Assembly: GCA_020853835.1 (NCBI GenBank)
Contig: JADYYC010000100.1
Location: 1 to 16,528 of the forward strand
Source: Anaerolineales bacterium
Lineage (GTDB): Bacteria; Chloroflexota; Anaerolineae; Anaerolineales; UBA4823
DNA: 16,528 nt
Reading direction: 5' to 3'
The position numbers and the translations under genes were made by a program. The notes under the pieces were generated by a model. It was given only the letters and a program-made list of their open reading frames with translations. It had not been told where the DNA came from and did no database searches. Shown here in pieces: positions 6,905-13,419 of this stretch (position 1 is its first letter; the number at the start of each line of letters is the position of its first letter).

Positions 6905-7357
6905 TTATTCGATCAGCTCAACGCTTCCGCCGGCCGCCTCGATCTTTTTACGGGCGCCTGCGGTGACACGATGGGCGCGGATCTTCAGGGCCACCCCAAT
7001 TTCCCCGCGGCCAAGCACAACCACTGGGTTGCGCGGGTCGCGCAGCAGGCGCTTTTCGGTCAAGGAACCGGGGTTCACGTCGCTCCCTGCCGAAAAATCC
7101 GTCAACTGATCCAGGTTGACTTCGTTGTACTCGATGCGATTGATGGGGGTAAAGCCCTTACCACGCACAAACGGCAGGCGCCGGAAGAACGGAAGGTTGC
7201 CGCCCTGGTGATACAGGCGAGTGCCGCCGCCAGAGCGGGCGCCCTGGCCTTTTGTGCCGCGGCCAGCGGTCTTCCCCTGACCCGCAGAGATGCCTCGCCC
7301 AACCCGCTGGCGCTTTTTCTTGGATCCTTCTTGTGGTTTCAGATCGTGCAGTTTCAT
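6905..7357 (-). CDS. rplO: 50S ribosomal protein L15
   Basis: L15 is a late-assembly protein of the large subunit with a long, extended basic N-terminus. The 150-residue product begins MKLHDLKPQEGSKKKRQRVG. It has the glycine-rich stretch GRGISAGQGKTAGRGTKGQG and then GGTRLYHQGGNLPFFRRLP. The globular C-terminal half ends with HRVTAGARKKIEAAGGSVE. Length matches the family. It starts 8 nt after rpmD, with AGGA 6 nt upstream. Confidence 0.98.
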   Translation of the reverse strand: MKLHDLKPQEGSKKKRQRVGRGISAGQGKTAGRGTKGQGARSGGGTRLYHQGGNLPFFRRLPFVRGKGFTPINRIEYNEVNLDQLTDFSAGSDVNPGSLTEKRLLRDPRNPVVVLGRGEIGVALKIRAHRVTAGARKKIEAAGGSVELIE

Positions 7358-7365
7358 GGTATTTC

Positions 7366-7593
7366 CTATGCTTCCGTCACATCAACCACCTCGACCAGGT
7401 GGTTAATCTTAGCTAACATGCCTCGCAAGGTCGGAGAATCCACGTGCTCGACGGTCTGGTTTAGCCGGTGCAGACCCAATGTCCGAACCGTCGCCTTGTG
7501 GCGCACAGAATACCCAATCGGGCTCTTTACCAGGGTGATTTGCACCCTGTGAAGCTGTTCTTTCTTGCTTTTAGAGGAACCGGTTTTAGGCAT
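7366..7593 (-). CDS. rpmD: 50S ribosomal protein L30
   Basis: L30 is a small large-subunit protein. The 75-residue product has the family core LHRVQITLVKSPIGYSVRHK, then ATVRTLGLHRLNQTVEH and a final PTLRGMLAKINHLVEV segment. An extra basic stretch of about 12 residues (MPKTGSSKSKKE) precedes the core. The start ATG overlaps the 3' end of rpsE by 8 nt and has AGGA 3 nt upstream. An internal start within the basic stretch cannot be excluded. Confidence 0.96.
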   Translation of the reverse strand: MPKTGSSKSKKEQLHRVQITLVKSPIGYSVRHKATVRTLGLHRLNQTVEHVDSPTLRGMLAKINHLVEVVDVTEA

Positions 7594-8119
7594 TTTTCCT
7601 GCGCTCCCAGAAAGGCGTCACTTCCTTGACCGATTTGCCGCGGCGGATAGCTTCCTCTTCGGGGAATTTCAGTTGTCCCAGCGCATCCATGGTCGCTTCA
7701 AGCACATTGAGAACGTTGTTGCTTCCCAGAGATTTCGTCAGGATATCGGAAATCCCGGCGGCTTCCAGGACCGCGCGCACACCGCCGCCCGCGATCACAC
7801 CGGTGCCGGCTGAAGCCGGCTTGAGCAGGACGCGCGCCCCGCTGACCCGTCCGATCACTTCATGGGGGATCGTGGTTTTAAACACAGCCACTTTGTGCAT
7901 GTTCTTACGCGCCCGCTCCGAGGCTTTGCGCATCGCGTCTGGGACGGCGTTTGCTTTCCCAATCCCCACGCCAACGCTGCCGCGGTTGTCGCCAACCACA
8001 ACCGTGACGCGGAATGAGAACCGGCGTCCACCTTTTACCACTTTGGCCACTCGAGCGATATCGACGACCCGCTCGTCTAATTCCTGTGTGGTGAAGTCAC
8101 TGAATTCGTAGTCTGACAT
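7586..8119 (-). CDS. rpsE: 30S ribosomal protein S5
   Basis: S5 helps maintain decoding accuracy and contacts the mRNA entry channel. The 177-residue protein has the double-stranded-RNA-binding-like N-domain at about 13-78, with IARVAKVVKGGRRFSFRVTV (21-40) and GVGIGKANAVPDAMRKASE. The C-domain at about 85-160 contains VLLKPASAGTGVIAGG and NVLNVLEATMDALGQL. The acidic N-terminus MSDYEFSDFTTQELDERVV is longer than in E. coli. The start ATG has AGGAG 5 nt upstream and lies 54 nt after rplR. Confidence 0.98.
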   Translation of the reverse strand: MSDYEFSDFTTQELDERVVDIARVAKVVKGGRRFSFRVTVVVGDNRGSVGVGIGKANAVPDAMRKASERARKNMHKVAVFKTTIPHEVIGRVSGARVLLKPASAGTGVIAGGGVRAVLEAAGISDILTKSLGSNNVLNVLEATMDALGQLKFPEEEAIRRGKSVKEVTPFWERRKNA

Positions 8120-8143
8120 AACATCTCCTTGTAGAAGAATGCT

Positions 8144-8161
8144 GGCGACTATTTGCTCGCC
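8144..8161 (-). other. Small hairpin in the rplR-rpsE gap
   Basis: Minus-strand GGCGA-GCAAATAG-TCGCC forms a 5-bp stem with an 8-nt loop in the 54-nt gap between rplR and rpsE. No U-tract follows. It is short enough to be chance. Confidence 0.25.
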
Positions 8162-8173
8162 GCAATCCTCCCA

Positions 8174-8542
8174 CTAGAACTCAAGCCCGCCTTCACGAGC
8201 TGCATCGGCCAAAGCTTTGACACGCCCAATGTACTGAAAACCGCCGCGGTCGAAGACAACCTGGTTAATCCCTTTTGCTTTGGCGCGTTCGGCCACAGTT
8301 TTGCCAACCAAGCGCGCCTGTTCGGTCTTGGTCTTGCCGGCTGCTTTTGAGCGCAGTTCGTGGTCAATCGATGAGGCGGAAACCAGCGTGTTGCCAGCCT
8401 GATCATCGATCACCTGGGCGTAAATTTCTTCCATGCTGCGATACACGCAGAGCCGCGGTCGCTCAGGGGTGCCGTTGATCTTTTTTCGAACGCGTCCATG
8501 CCGGCGTATGCGCGTTGCAGAACGAGATTTATTCATGGACAT
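8174..8542 (-). CDS. rplR: 50S ribosomal protein L18
   Basis: L18 binds 5S rRNA, together with L5, in the central protuberance. The 122-residue product has the basic N-terminus NKSRSATRIRRHGRVRKKIN followed by GTPERPRLCVYRSMEEIYAQ. The C-terminal half contains KTVAERAKAKGINQVVFDRG and ends ALADAAREGGLEF, both strongly conserved in L18. The first ATG at 8542 has GGTG 5 nt upstream; a second ATG at 8536 is also possible. It begins 2 nt after the rplF stop. Confidence 0.98.
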   Translation of the reverse strand: MSMNKSRSATRIRRHGRVRKKINGTPERPRLCVYRSMEEIYAQVIDDQAGNTLVSASSIDHELRSKAAGKTKTEQARLVGKTVAERAKAKGINQVVFDRGGFQYIGRVKALADAAREGGLEF

Positions 8543-8544
8543 AA

Positions 8545-9087
8545 TTACACCTTACCCGCTTTTCCTGCCTTGCGGCGGATCTTCTCTTCCAGATACTTAA
8601 TACCTTTGCCCTGATAGGGTTCCGGCGGGCGCACCTTTCGAATATCGGCGGAGATCTGCCCGACGAGCTCTTTGTCAAAGCCCAGAACCTTGATCCGGCG
8701 CGTTTTCATATCCGCTTCGAATGAAATCCCTTGTGGAGGTTCCATCACTACCGGATGAGAATAACCTACGTATAGAACAAGGTTGTTCCCCTGAACTTCC
8801 GCGCGATACCCGACACCGTTGACTTCGAGGATGCGTTCAAAGCCCGAGCTGACACCGACCACCATGTTGTTCACCAGTGTGCGGGTCATGCCATGCAACG
8901 AGCGATCTTCCCGCCCGTCGGTGGCGCGCTTGACTTCGAGAACCCCGTCATCCAGCGTAAATCGCATTGAAGGGGGAAAGGTCCGCTGCATCTCACCCTT
9001 CGGGCCTTTTACCCGAATCGACGCACCCTGGATATTCACTTCAACGGTTTTCGGTACGACAATGGGCATACGACCAATTCTAGACAC
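8545..9087 (-). CDS. rplF: 50S ribosomal protein L6 (GTG start)
   Basis: L6 binds the sarcin-ricin region of 23S rRNA near the factor-binding site. I place the start at the GTG at 9087, giving a 180-residue protein that opens (M)SRIGRMPIVVPKTVEV, the canonical L6 N-terminus. A perfect AAGGAGGT SD sequence lies 4 nt upstream. A longer open frame reaching back into rpsH would add about 16 residues unlike L6 and is rejected. Two L6 repeats are visible, the second with VEVNGVGYRAEVQGNNLVLY-like sequence (split here by its start) and VRPPEPYQGKGIKY near the end. It follows rpsH by 10 nt. Confidence 0.96.
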   Translation of the reverse strand: MSRIGRMPIVVPKTVEVNIQGASIRVKGPKGEMQRTFPPSMRFTLDDGVLEVKRATDGREDRSLHGMTRTLVNNMVVGVSSGFERILEVNGVGYRAEVQGNNLVLYVGYSHPVVMEPPQGISFEADMKTRRIKVLGFDKELVGQISADIRKVRPPEPYQGKGIKYLEEKIRRKAGKAGKV

Positions 9088-9091
9088 CGGT

Positions 9092-9099
9092 ACCTCCTT
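9092..9099 (-). promoter_or_regulatory. Ribosome binding site fixing the GTG start of rplF
   Basis: Minus-strand AAGGAGGT lies 4 nt upstream of the GTG at 9087. It overlaps the rpsH stop codon (TAAGGAGG), so rpsH termination and rplF initiation occur at the same spot. This decides the start of L6. Confidence 0.85.
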
Positions 9100-9511
9100 A
9101 CCAGACCTTGCACAGCACTTCACCGCCAACCCCAAGCTGGCGGGCGCGCTGACCGGTCATCACACCCTTGGGCGTGGATAAAATCGCAATGCCCATACCG
9201 TACAGGACATAAGGGATTTCCTGTTTTCCAGTATATACCCTCCGGCCGGGGCGGCTGATGCGCTCAAGCCCGGTGATAACCGGCTGGCGCTCTCTGCGCT
9301 CGCCAACATACTTGAGTTGGATGCGCAGAGTTTTCGAGCCGATCACTTTTCCATCCACGAGATCATAGTCTGTGATGTAGCCCTCCTCCTGCATGATCCT
9401 GGCGATTTCCGCCTTGATCTTGGAGCTCGGCATCGCAACACTCGGATGACCGGACATTACCGCATTTCGGATGCGGGTCAACATATCGCTGATAGGATCT
9501 GTCACACTCAT
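9098..9511 (-). CDS. rpsH: 30S ribosomal protein S8
   Basis: S8 binds the central domain of 16S rRNA and, in E. coli, represses the spc operon. The 137-residue protein opens MSVTDPISDMLTRIRNAVMS. It has PSSKIKAEIARIMQEEGYI in the N-domain and RPGRRVYTGKQEIPYVLYGM, then GIAILSTPKGVMT, in the C-domain, all signatures of S8. It ends GGEVLCKVW. The start ATG has GGAGG 8 nt upstream and lies 19 nt after rpsN. Confidence 0.98.
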   Translation of the reverse strand: MSVTDPISDMLTRIRNAVMSGHPSVAMPSSKIKAEIARIMQEEGYITDYDLVDGKVIGSKTLRIQLKYVGERRERQPVITGLERISRPGRRVYTGKQEIPYVLYGMGIAILSTPKGVMTGQRARQLGVGGEVLCKVW

Positions 9512-9530
9512 CTATACACCCTCCGCCCGG

Positions 9531-9713
9531 CTACCAGGAAGACTTCGTAACACCCGGGATTTTGCCCTGCAATGCCAGATCGCGCAGGCAAATCCGGCAT
9601 AACCCAAACCTGCGATAATATCCGCGCGGCCGCCCACAGATCTTGCAGCGGTTGCGAACACGGGTAGGGTATTTCCGCCTTGTCTCCCGGATAATCATGC
9701 TTTTCTTTGCCAT
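9531..9713 (-). CDS. rpsZ: 30S ribosomal protein S14, zinc-binding type Z
   Basis: S14 belongs to the small-subunit head. This is the short 60-residue form. It has four cysteines, C23, C26, C39 and C42 (C-x2-C-x12-C-x2-C), forming the zinc knuckle, in the context NRCKICGRPRGYYRRFGLCR. The C-terminal LALQGKIPGVTKSSW is typical. The longer zinc-free form found in E. coli is about 100 residues. The start ATG lies 3 nt after rplE, with AAGG 7 nt upstream. The gene is often called rpsN in this position. Confidence 0.97.
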   Translation of the reverse strand: MAKKSMIIRETRRKYPTRVRNRCKICGRPRGYYRRFGLCRICLRDLALQGKIPGVTKSSW

Positions 9714-9716
9714 TGG

Positions 9717-10265
9717 TTAACCTTCTTTCTTGAACGGCATGCCGAGCATCTGCAATAATTGACGACCATGATCGTCGTTCGTGGCTGTTGTGACGATGGT
9801 CACTTCCAGGCCGCGCAATTTATCGATCTTGTCGTACTCGATCTCAGGGAACACGAGCTGCTCACGCAATCCCAGGGTGTAATTTCCGCGCCCATCGAAA
9901 GCGTTGGGGGAAATGCCGCGAAAGTCGCGCACCCTTGGGAGTGCGATATTCATCAAGCGATCGAGAAACGACCACATCCGCTCGCCGCGCAGCGTGACTT
10001 TTGCGCCGATCGAGCGCCCTTCGCGCAGCTTGAAGTTCGCGATGCTCTGGCGCGCTTTGGTGACAACCGGTTTCTGTCCGACGATCAGGTTCAAGTCTGC
10101 CACAGCCGCGTCCAACGCTTTAGAGTTTTCCAAAGCTTCGCCCAGGCCGATGTTGACAACAACCTTCTGCACCCGCGGAACTTGCATCTTGTTCTTGATA
10201 TCCAGCGCTTTCATGAGCGCTGGCACAACTTCTTCTTGATAGCGATCTTTTAACACATGGCCCAT
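9717..10265 (-). CDS. rplE: 50S ribosomal protein L5
   Basis: L5 binds 5S rRNA and forms bridges with S13. I place the start at the ATG at 10265 (182 residues, MGHVLKDRYQEEVVPALM). GGAG lies 7 nt upstream and this matches the usual N-terminus. A longer open frame would overlap rplX and add an unrelated basic stretch. Conserved segments include VPRVQKVVVNIGLGEA, VGQKPVVTKARQSIANFKLR and IALPRVRDFRGIS. The C-terminal part has GNYTLGLREQLVFPEI, and TTATNDDHGRQLL lies near the end. It lies 22 nt after rplX. Confidence 0.97.
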   Translation of the reverse strand: MGHVLKDRYQEEVVPALMKALDIKNKMQVPRVQKVVVNIGLGEALENSKALDAAVADLNLIVGQKPVVTKARQSIANFKLREGRSIGAKVTLRGERMWSFLDRLMNIALPRVRDFRGISPNAFDGRGNYTLGLREQLVFPEIEYDKIDKLRGLEVTIVTTATNDDHGRQLLQMLGMPFKKEG

Positions 10266-10287
10266 AATCGTGCTCCAAAACTGCCAA

Positions 10288-10617
10288 TTAATCGAACTGC
10301 GCCTTGCATTTCTTACAGACTCTCTGCGAGCCATCCTCACCGCGATGCAGGCCGACACGGGTAGGCTCCTTACATGCAGGGCAGATCAACATAACATTCG
10401 AGATCGAGATAGGCCCTTCGAACTCGATGATACCCGGATTGATCGTGCGCCCCTGGGCTTGTGTCTGGCGCTGATGCTTTTTGCGCATGTTAATACCTTG
10501 CACCACCACGCGGCTATCCTCTGGCAAGACTTTGATCACTTCGCCCCGCTTACCCTTGTCTTCCAGCCGCCCGCCGATGATCTCAACAGTATCACCTTTA
10601 CGAATCTTTACTTTCAC
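10288..10617 (-). CDS. rplX: 50S ribosomal protein L24 with C-terminal zinc ribbon (GTG start)
   Basis: L24 is an assembly-initiator protein that later lines the exit-tunnel rim. The 109-residue product has the KOW domain at the N-terminus ((M)KVKIRKGDTVEIIGGRLED, then GKRGEVIKVLPEDSRVVVQG). The C-terminus carries C79, C82, C101 and C104 in CPAC and CKKC, a C+ zinc ribbon where E. coli L24 has none. The start is GTG at 10617, supported by AGGAG 8 nt upstream. It lies 38 nt after rplN. Confidence 0.97.
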   Translation of the reverse strand: MKVKIRKGDTVEIIGGRLEDKGKRGEVIKVLPEDSRVVVQGINMRKKHQRQTQAQGRTINPGIIEFEGPISISNVMLICPACKEPTRVGLHRGEDGSQRVCKKCKAQFD

Positions 10618-10625
10618 GGCTCTTA

Positions 10626-10630
10626 CTCCT
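10626..10630 (-). promoter_or_regulatory. Ribosome binding site fixing the GTG start of rplX
   Basis: Minus-strand AGGAG lies 8 nt upstream of the GTG at 10617. The GTG gives the canonical KVKIRKGD opening of L24. Confidence 0.75.
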
Positions 10631-10655
10631 ACGTTCCTTCGCTCTATCGCCCGTC

Positions 10656-11027
10656 TTACAAGACCTCTGGGGCCAGCGAAACGATTTTCATAAAACCCTT
10701 CTCGCGCAGTTCGCGCGCGACGGGGCCGAAAATGCGCGTCCCCTTAGGGTTTCTGCCATCAGTGTCCAATATCACCGCCGCGTTATCGTCAAATCGAATG
10801 CTGGACCCATCCTCTCGGCGCCACTCTTTGGCGCAGCGGACGATCACGGCTTTGACGATATCGCTCTTTTTCACTGATCCAGTTGGCGTGGCAGATTTCA
10901 CCGTAGCAACGACCACATCGCCAATCCGTCCATAAAAACGGCTCGATCCGCCCGTGATATGGATTACCAGGAGTTCGCGCGCTCCTGTGTTGTCGGCAAC
11001 TTTAATGCGCGATTCGTGCTGGATCAT
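10656..11027 (-). CDS. rplN: 50S ribosomal protein L14
   Basis: L14 is at the subunit interface and is the docking site for the silencing factor RsfS. The 123-residue product opens MIQHESRIKVADNTGARELL. It has GDVVVATVKSATPTGSVKK and VIVRCAKEWRREDGSSIRFD in the middle and ends FMKIVSLAPEVL, all standard. The start overlaps the rpsQ stop by 4 nt (ATGA) and has GGAGG 7 nt upstream. This is the first gene of the classical spc block, but there is no gap or promoter before it here. Confidence 0.98.
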   Translation of the reverse strand: MIQHESRIKVADNTGARELLVIHITGGSSRFYGRIGDVVVATVKSATPTGSVKKSDIVKAVIVRCAKEWRREDGSSIRFDDNAAVILDTDGRNPKGTRIFGPVARELREKGFMKIVSLAPEVL

Positions 11028-11320
11028 TCTTGTTCCTCCACGGCTTCGAGCGTCTCTATCGCCGGCTCGGCTGCGGCAACATCACGCCGCATGATCGCCT
11101 CGACTGCCCAGCGTTTGTGGCGCGAATAGGGGTGGCATTCGACGATCTGCACGCTATCGCCCAACTGGCATCCGAGCTCGTCATGAGCCATCACGCGTCG
11201 TCGAGAATAGACCGTCTTTTTGTATAAGGGATGGCGAAACGCCCGGCTGATCTCAACCACAACCGTCTTTTCCATCTTGTCGCTTGTAACCACACCAACC
11301 AATCGACGGCGTGCGTTCAT
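11024..11320 (-). CDS. rpsQ: 30S ribosomal protein S17 with acidic C-terminal tail
   Basis: S17 is an OB-fold primary binder of 16S rRNA. The 98-residue product has the family core RRRLVGVVTSDKMEKTVVVE, HPLYKKTVYSRRRVMAHDE and GDSVQIVECHPYSRHKRWAV. Residues about 81-98 form an alanine- and glutamate-rich tail absent from the 84-residue E. coli protein. It overlaps rpmC by 4 nt at its start and rplN by 4 nt at its end. GGAGG lies 6 nt upstream of the ATG. Confidence 0.97.
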   Translation of the reverse strand: MNARRRLVGVVTSDKMEKTVVVEISRAFRHPLYKKTVYSRRRVMAHDELGCQLGDSVQIVECHPYSRHKRWAVEAIMRRDVAAAEPAIETLEAVEEQE

Positions 11321-11535
11321 TTATCACCTCCAGCCACATTCAATTTGCGCTCATGAATGATGGTTATAAGCCGGGCAATGTGCCGGCGCGTTTGCTTGAA
11401 CCGGGTGTGATCCGTCAGCTCGCCGGTTGCCTGTTGAAACCGGAGATTCATCAGTTCTTCGTGCGCATCGCTCAGGTTCCGCACCAGCTCATCGGTGGAC
11501 ATCTCGTGCAATTTCTTCGTTTTGGCGCTCATCAT
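11317..11535 (-). CDS. rpmC: 50S ribosomal protein L29
   Basis: L29 is a small helical protein at the tunnel exit, next to the trigger-factor dock. The 72-residue product has the typical LHEMSTDELVRNLSDAHEEL, then MNLRFQQATGELTDHTRFKQ, with RRHIARLITIIHERKL closing the helical hairpin. The start overlaps rplP by 4 nt (ATGA). A second ATG one codon downstream is possible. It overlaps rpsQ by 4 nt at its end. Confidence 0.97.
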   Translation of the reverse strand: MMSAKTKKLHEMSTDELVRNLSDAHEELMNLRFQQATGELTDHTRFKQTRRHIARLITIIHERKLNVAGGDK

Positions 11536-11960
11536 TCGCCTCCCATAACATCATGGCGGCCGACGATTTTGGTTTTAATCGAAAATTTGAATTGAGCCAA
11601 ACGCAAAGCCTCCCTGGCTATATCATCAGGGATTCCACCGCCGATCTCAAACATGATCCTTCCGGGTTTTACAACCGCCACCCAGTATTCGACATTGCCT
11701 TTGCCTTTTCCCATGCGGGTCTCGGCTGGTTTATGGGTGACCGGTTTGTCCGGGAATATACGGATCCAGAACTTGCCGCGCCGGCGCATGGCGCGAACGA
11801 TGGCACGCCGCGCAGCCTCGATCTGGCGGGCAGAAACCCACCCTGGCTCCACAGCTTTGAGGCCTAAATCCCCAAAGACGACATCCGCGCCACGATAAGC
11901 TTTTCCTCTCATCCGGCCGCGCATCTGCTTGCGCCACTTCACACGTTTTGGCATTAACAT
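11532..11960 (-). CDS. rplP: 50S ribosomal protein L16
   Basis: L16 contacts A-site tRNA and organises the peptidyl-transferase region late in assembly. The 142-residue product opens MLMPKRVKWRKQMRGRMRGK. It contains ARRAIVRAMRRRGKFWIRIF, then PDKPVTHKPAETRMGKGKGN and PGRIMFEIGG, all L16 signatures. The first ATG (11960) has GAGG 8 nt upstream; the ATG at 11954 is an alternative. It is preceded by an unusually long 90-nt gap after rpsC. Confidence 0.98.
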   Translation of the reverse strand: MLMPKRVKWRKQMRGRMRGKAYRGADVVFGDLGLKAVEPGWVSARQIEAARRAIVRAMRRRGKFWIRIFPDKPVTHKPAETRMGKGKGNVEYWVAVVKPGRIMFEIGGGIPDDIAREALRLAQFKFSIKTKIVGRHDVMGGE

Positions 11961-12050
11961 AATAACAACCTCGCTTCTTCAGAACGCTGCCGCTCGAGCG
12001 CGGGCTGGAAATTCTGCTTCCAACCTGCGCCGAAGCGCAATTCGCCTGAT
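11961..12050 (-). other. rpsC-rplP intergenic region with UUCG-capped hairpin
   Basis: Minus-strand TGCGC-TTCG-GCGCA at 12026-12039 forms a 5-bp GC-rich stem closed by a C(UUCG)G tetraloop, one of the most stable RNA caps. No U-tract follows. After the rpsC UAG the same frame stays open for another 23 codons (Arg/Ala-rich) before a UGA. This could be a remnant or occasional extension of the S3 tail. I see no promoter. Confidence 0.45.
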
Positions 12051-12728
12051 CTATTCACTCACGTATACGCCTTCAGTCGATTCGAGCTTCTCTTCGAGTT
12101 CGGGAAGGACCTCGCCCTTGTAAATCCAGACTTTGACGCCGATCCGTCCATAGGTGGTCAGCGCTTCGGCTTTGGAGAAGTCGATATCGGCGCGCAGGGT
12201 CTGGCGTGGCACGCGCCCTTCGCGCATGTTGACCGTGCGGGCCATTTCGGCTCCACTCAGGCGGCCAGAAACCTCGACACGGATGCCTTCGCCGCCTTGC
12301 CGGGCAGCCTGTTGCAGCGCGCGTTTCATCGCGCGCTGATAGCTGATCCGGCGTTCAAGCTGCTCAGCGATATTCGTTGCGACCAGAAATGCGTCCAGAT
12401 CGGGCGACTTGATCTCTTTGATCTCCAGATCGATTTTCTTTCCCACCGCGGCTTCCAGGCTTTGGCGGATCTTCTTCACATTTTCGCCTTTGCGACCGAT
12501 CAAGATGCCTGGTTTCGCCGTATGAACGATCACCTTTACTTTGCCTGGGAACCGCTCAATTTCAACTCTGGAAACCCCGGCGCGCGGCGACTGTTCGCGC
12601 ACCAGATCACGCAGGTGGAAATCCTGGTGCAGGTTCTCTACATATTCTTTTCCTTCCGCAAACCAGCGACCTTCCCAGGTTTTGTTGATCTTTAATCGAA
12701 ACCCGATCGGATGAACTTTACGACCCAT
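12051..12728 (-). CDS. rpsC: 30S ribosomal protein S3
   Basis: S3 lies at the mRNA entry channel and has helicase-related function with S4 and S5. The 225-residue product opens MGRKVHPIGFRLKINKTWEG. It carries the type II KH domain with GILIGRKGENVKKI (GRKG at 78-81) and the C-terminal domain with GIRVEVSGRLSGAEMART and TYGRIGVKVWIYKGEVL. It stops soon after the core and lacks a long basic tail. The start ATG has AGGAG 5 nt upstream and lies 9 nt after rplV. Confidence 0.98.
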   Translation of the reverse strand: MGRKVHPIGFRLKINKTWEGRWFAEGKEYVENLHQDFHLRDLVREQSPRAGVSRVEIERFPGKVKVIVHTAKPGILIGRKGENVKKIRQSLEAAVGKKIDLEIKEIKSPDLDAFLVATNIAEQLERRISYQRAMKRALQQAARQGGEGIRVEVSGRLSGAEMARTVNMREGRVPRQTLRADIDFSKAEALTTYGRIGVKVWIYKGEVLPELEEKLESTEGVYVSE

Positions 12729-12737
12729 AATGTCTCC

Positions 12738-13091
12738 TTAATCCTCTCGCTCGCGCAGGATCACGGTGATATGTGAAGAGCGTCTCAACCACGGCTTGAA
12801 CCGTCCCCGGGCGCCAAACCGACGCCATTTTCGGGTGGGCGCCTCGTCAGCAACAATTTTGTGAATATACATTTCATCTCGGCTTACGCCGAAATTTTCC
12901 TCGCCGTTCGCCATCGCAGACGCGACGACCTTCGATACCGGTTCAGCCGCGAAATTGGGCGTAAACTTCAACAGCGTCAGGGCTTCAACAACATCCTTGC
13001 CCCGCACCAGATCCGCAACCAGGCGGACCTTCTGGGCAGAGATTGGGATGAAACGAGCCTGGGCAAAAATATCCGTCGCCATCGCGCTCAT
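12738..13091 (-). CDS. rplV: 50S ribosomal protein L22
   Basis: L22 contributes, with L4, the constriction of the peptide exit tunnel. The 117-residue product has ARFIPISAQKVRLVADLVRG near the N-terminus and the NGEENFGVSRDEMYIHKIVA segment. The KWRRFGARGRFKPWLRRSSH beta-hairpin region reaches the tunnel, and it ends HITVILREREd-like. The start ATG at 13091 overlaps the rpsS stop by 4 nt. A second in-frame ATG at 13082 has better SD spacing, so the true protein may be three residues shorter. Confidence 0.97.
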   Translation of the reverse strand: MSAMATDIFAQARFIPISAQKVRLVADLVRGKDVVEALTLLKFTPNFAAEPVSKVVASAMANGEENFGVSRDEMYIHKIVADEAPTRKWRRFGARGRFKPWLRRSSHITVILRERED

Positions 13092-13366
13092 CCTCTCCTG
13101 GACTTCTTTTCGGCTACATGCCCACGAAAGAGGCGGGTGGGAGCAAATTCACCCAGCTTATGCCCGACCATATTTTCCGTGATGTAGATCGGCACGTGCC
13201 GGCGCCCGTCATGAACGGCGATGGTGTGGCCAACCATCTGGGGGAAAATGGTGCTGGATCTGCTCCAGGTTCGAATAACCTTCTTTTCACTGCGCTCGTT
13301 CATGCGCTCAATCTTCTCGAGCAGCTTCCCAGCAACGAAAGGGCCTTTTTTCAAAGAACGTCCCAT
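13088..13366 (-). CDS. rpsS: 30S ribosomal protein S19
   Basis: S19 is in the small-subunit head and pairs with S13 in inter-subunit bridges. The 92-residue product opens MGRSLKKGPFVAGKLLEKIE. It has VIRTWSRSSTIFPQMVGHTI, then AVHDGRRHVPIYITENMVGH and KLGEFAPTRLFRGH, nearly invariant in the family. The start ATG has GGAG 8 nt upstream and lies 53 nt after rplB. Confidence 0.98.
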   Translation of the reverse strand: MGRSLKKGPFVAGKLLEKIERMNERSEKKVIRTWSRSSTIFPQMVGHTIAVHDGRRHVPIYITENMVGHKLGEFAPTRLFRGHVAEKKSRRG

Positions 13367-13419
13367 AGTCTTATCTCCAACAATCCTTCTAAAGCACCAG
13401 CTGTATGCCCGGCGCTCTT

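Noticed and set aside
9088..9135. Upstream extension of L6 into rpsH
   Set aside because: The added residues do not resemble L6, and a perfect SD sequence points to the GTG at 9087.
10266..10358. N-terminal extension of L5 overlapping rplX
   Set aside because: The extra basic residues are an off-frame reading of rplX; the ATG at 10265 has a proper SD sequence and the canonical L5 opening.
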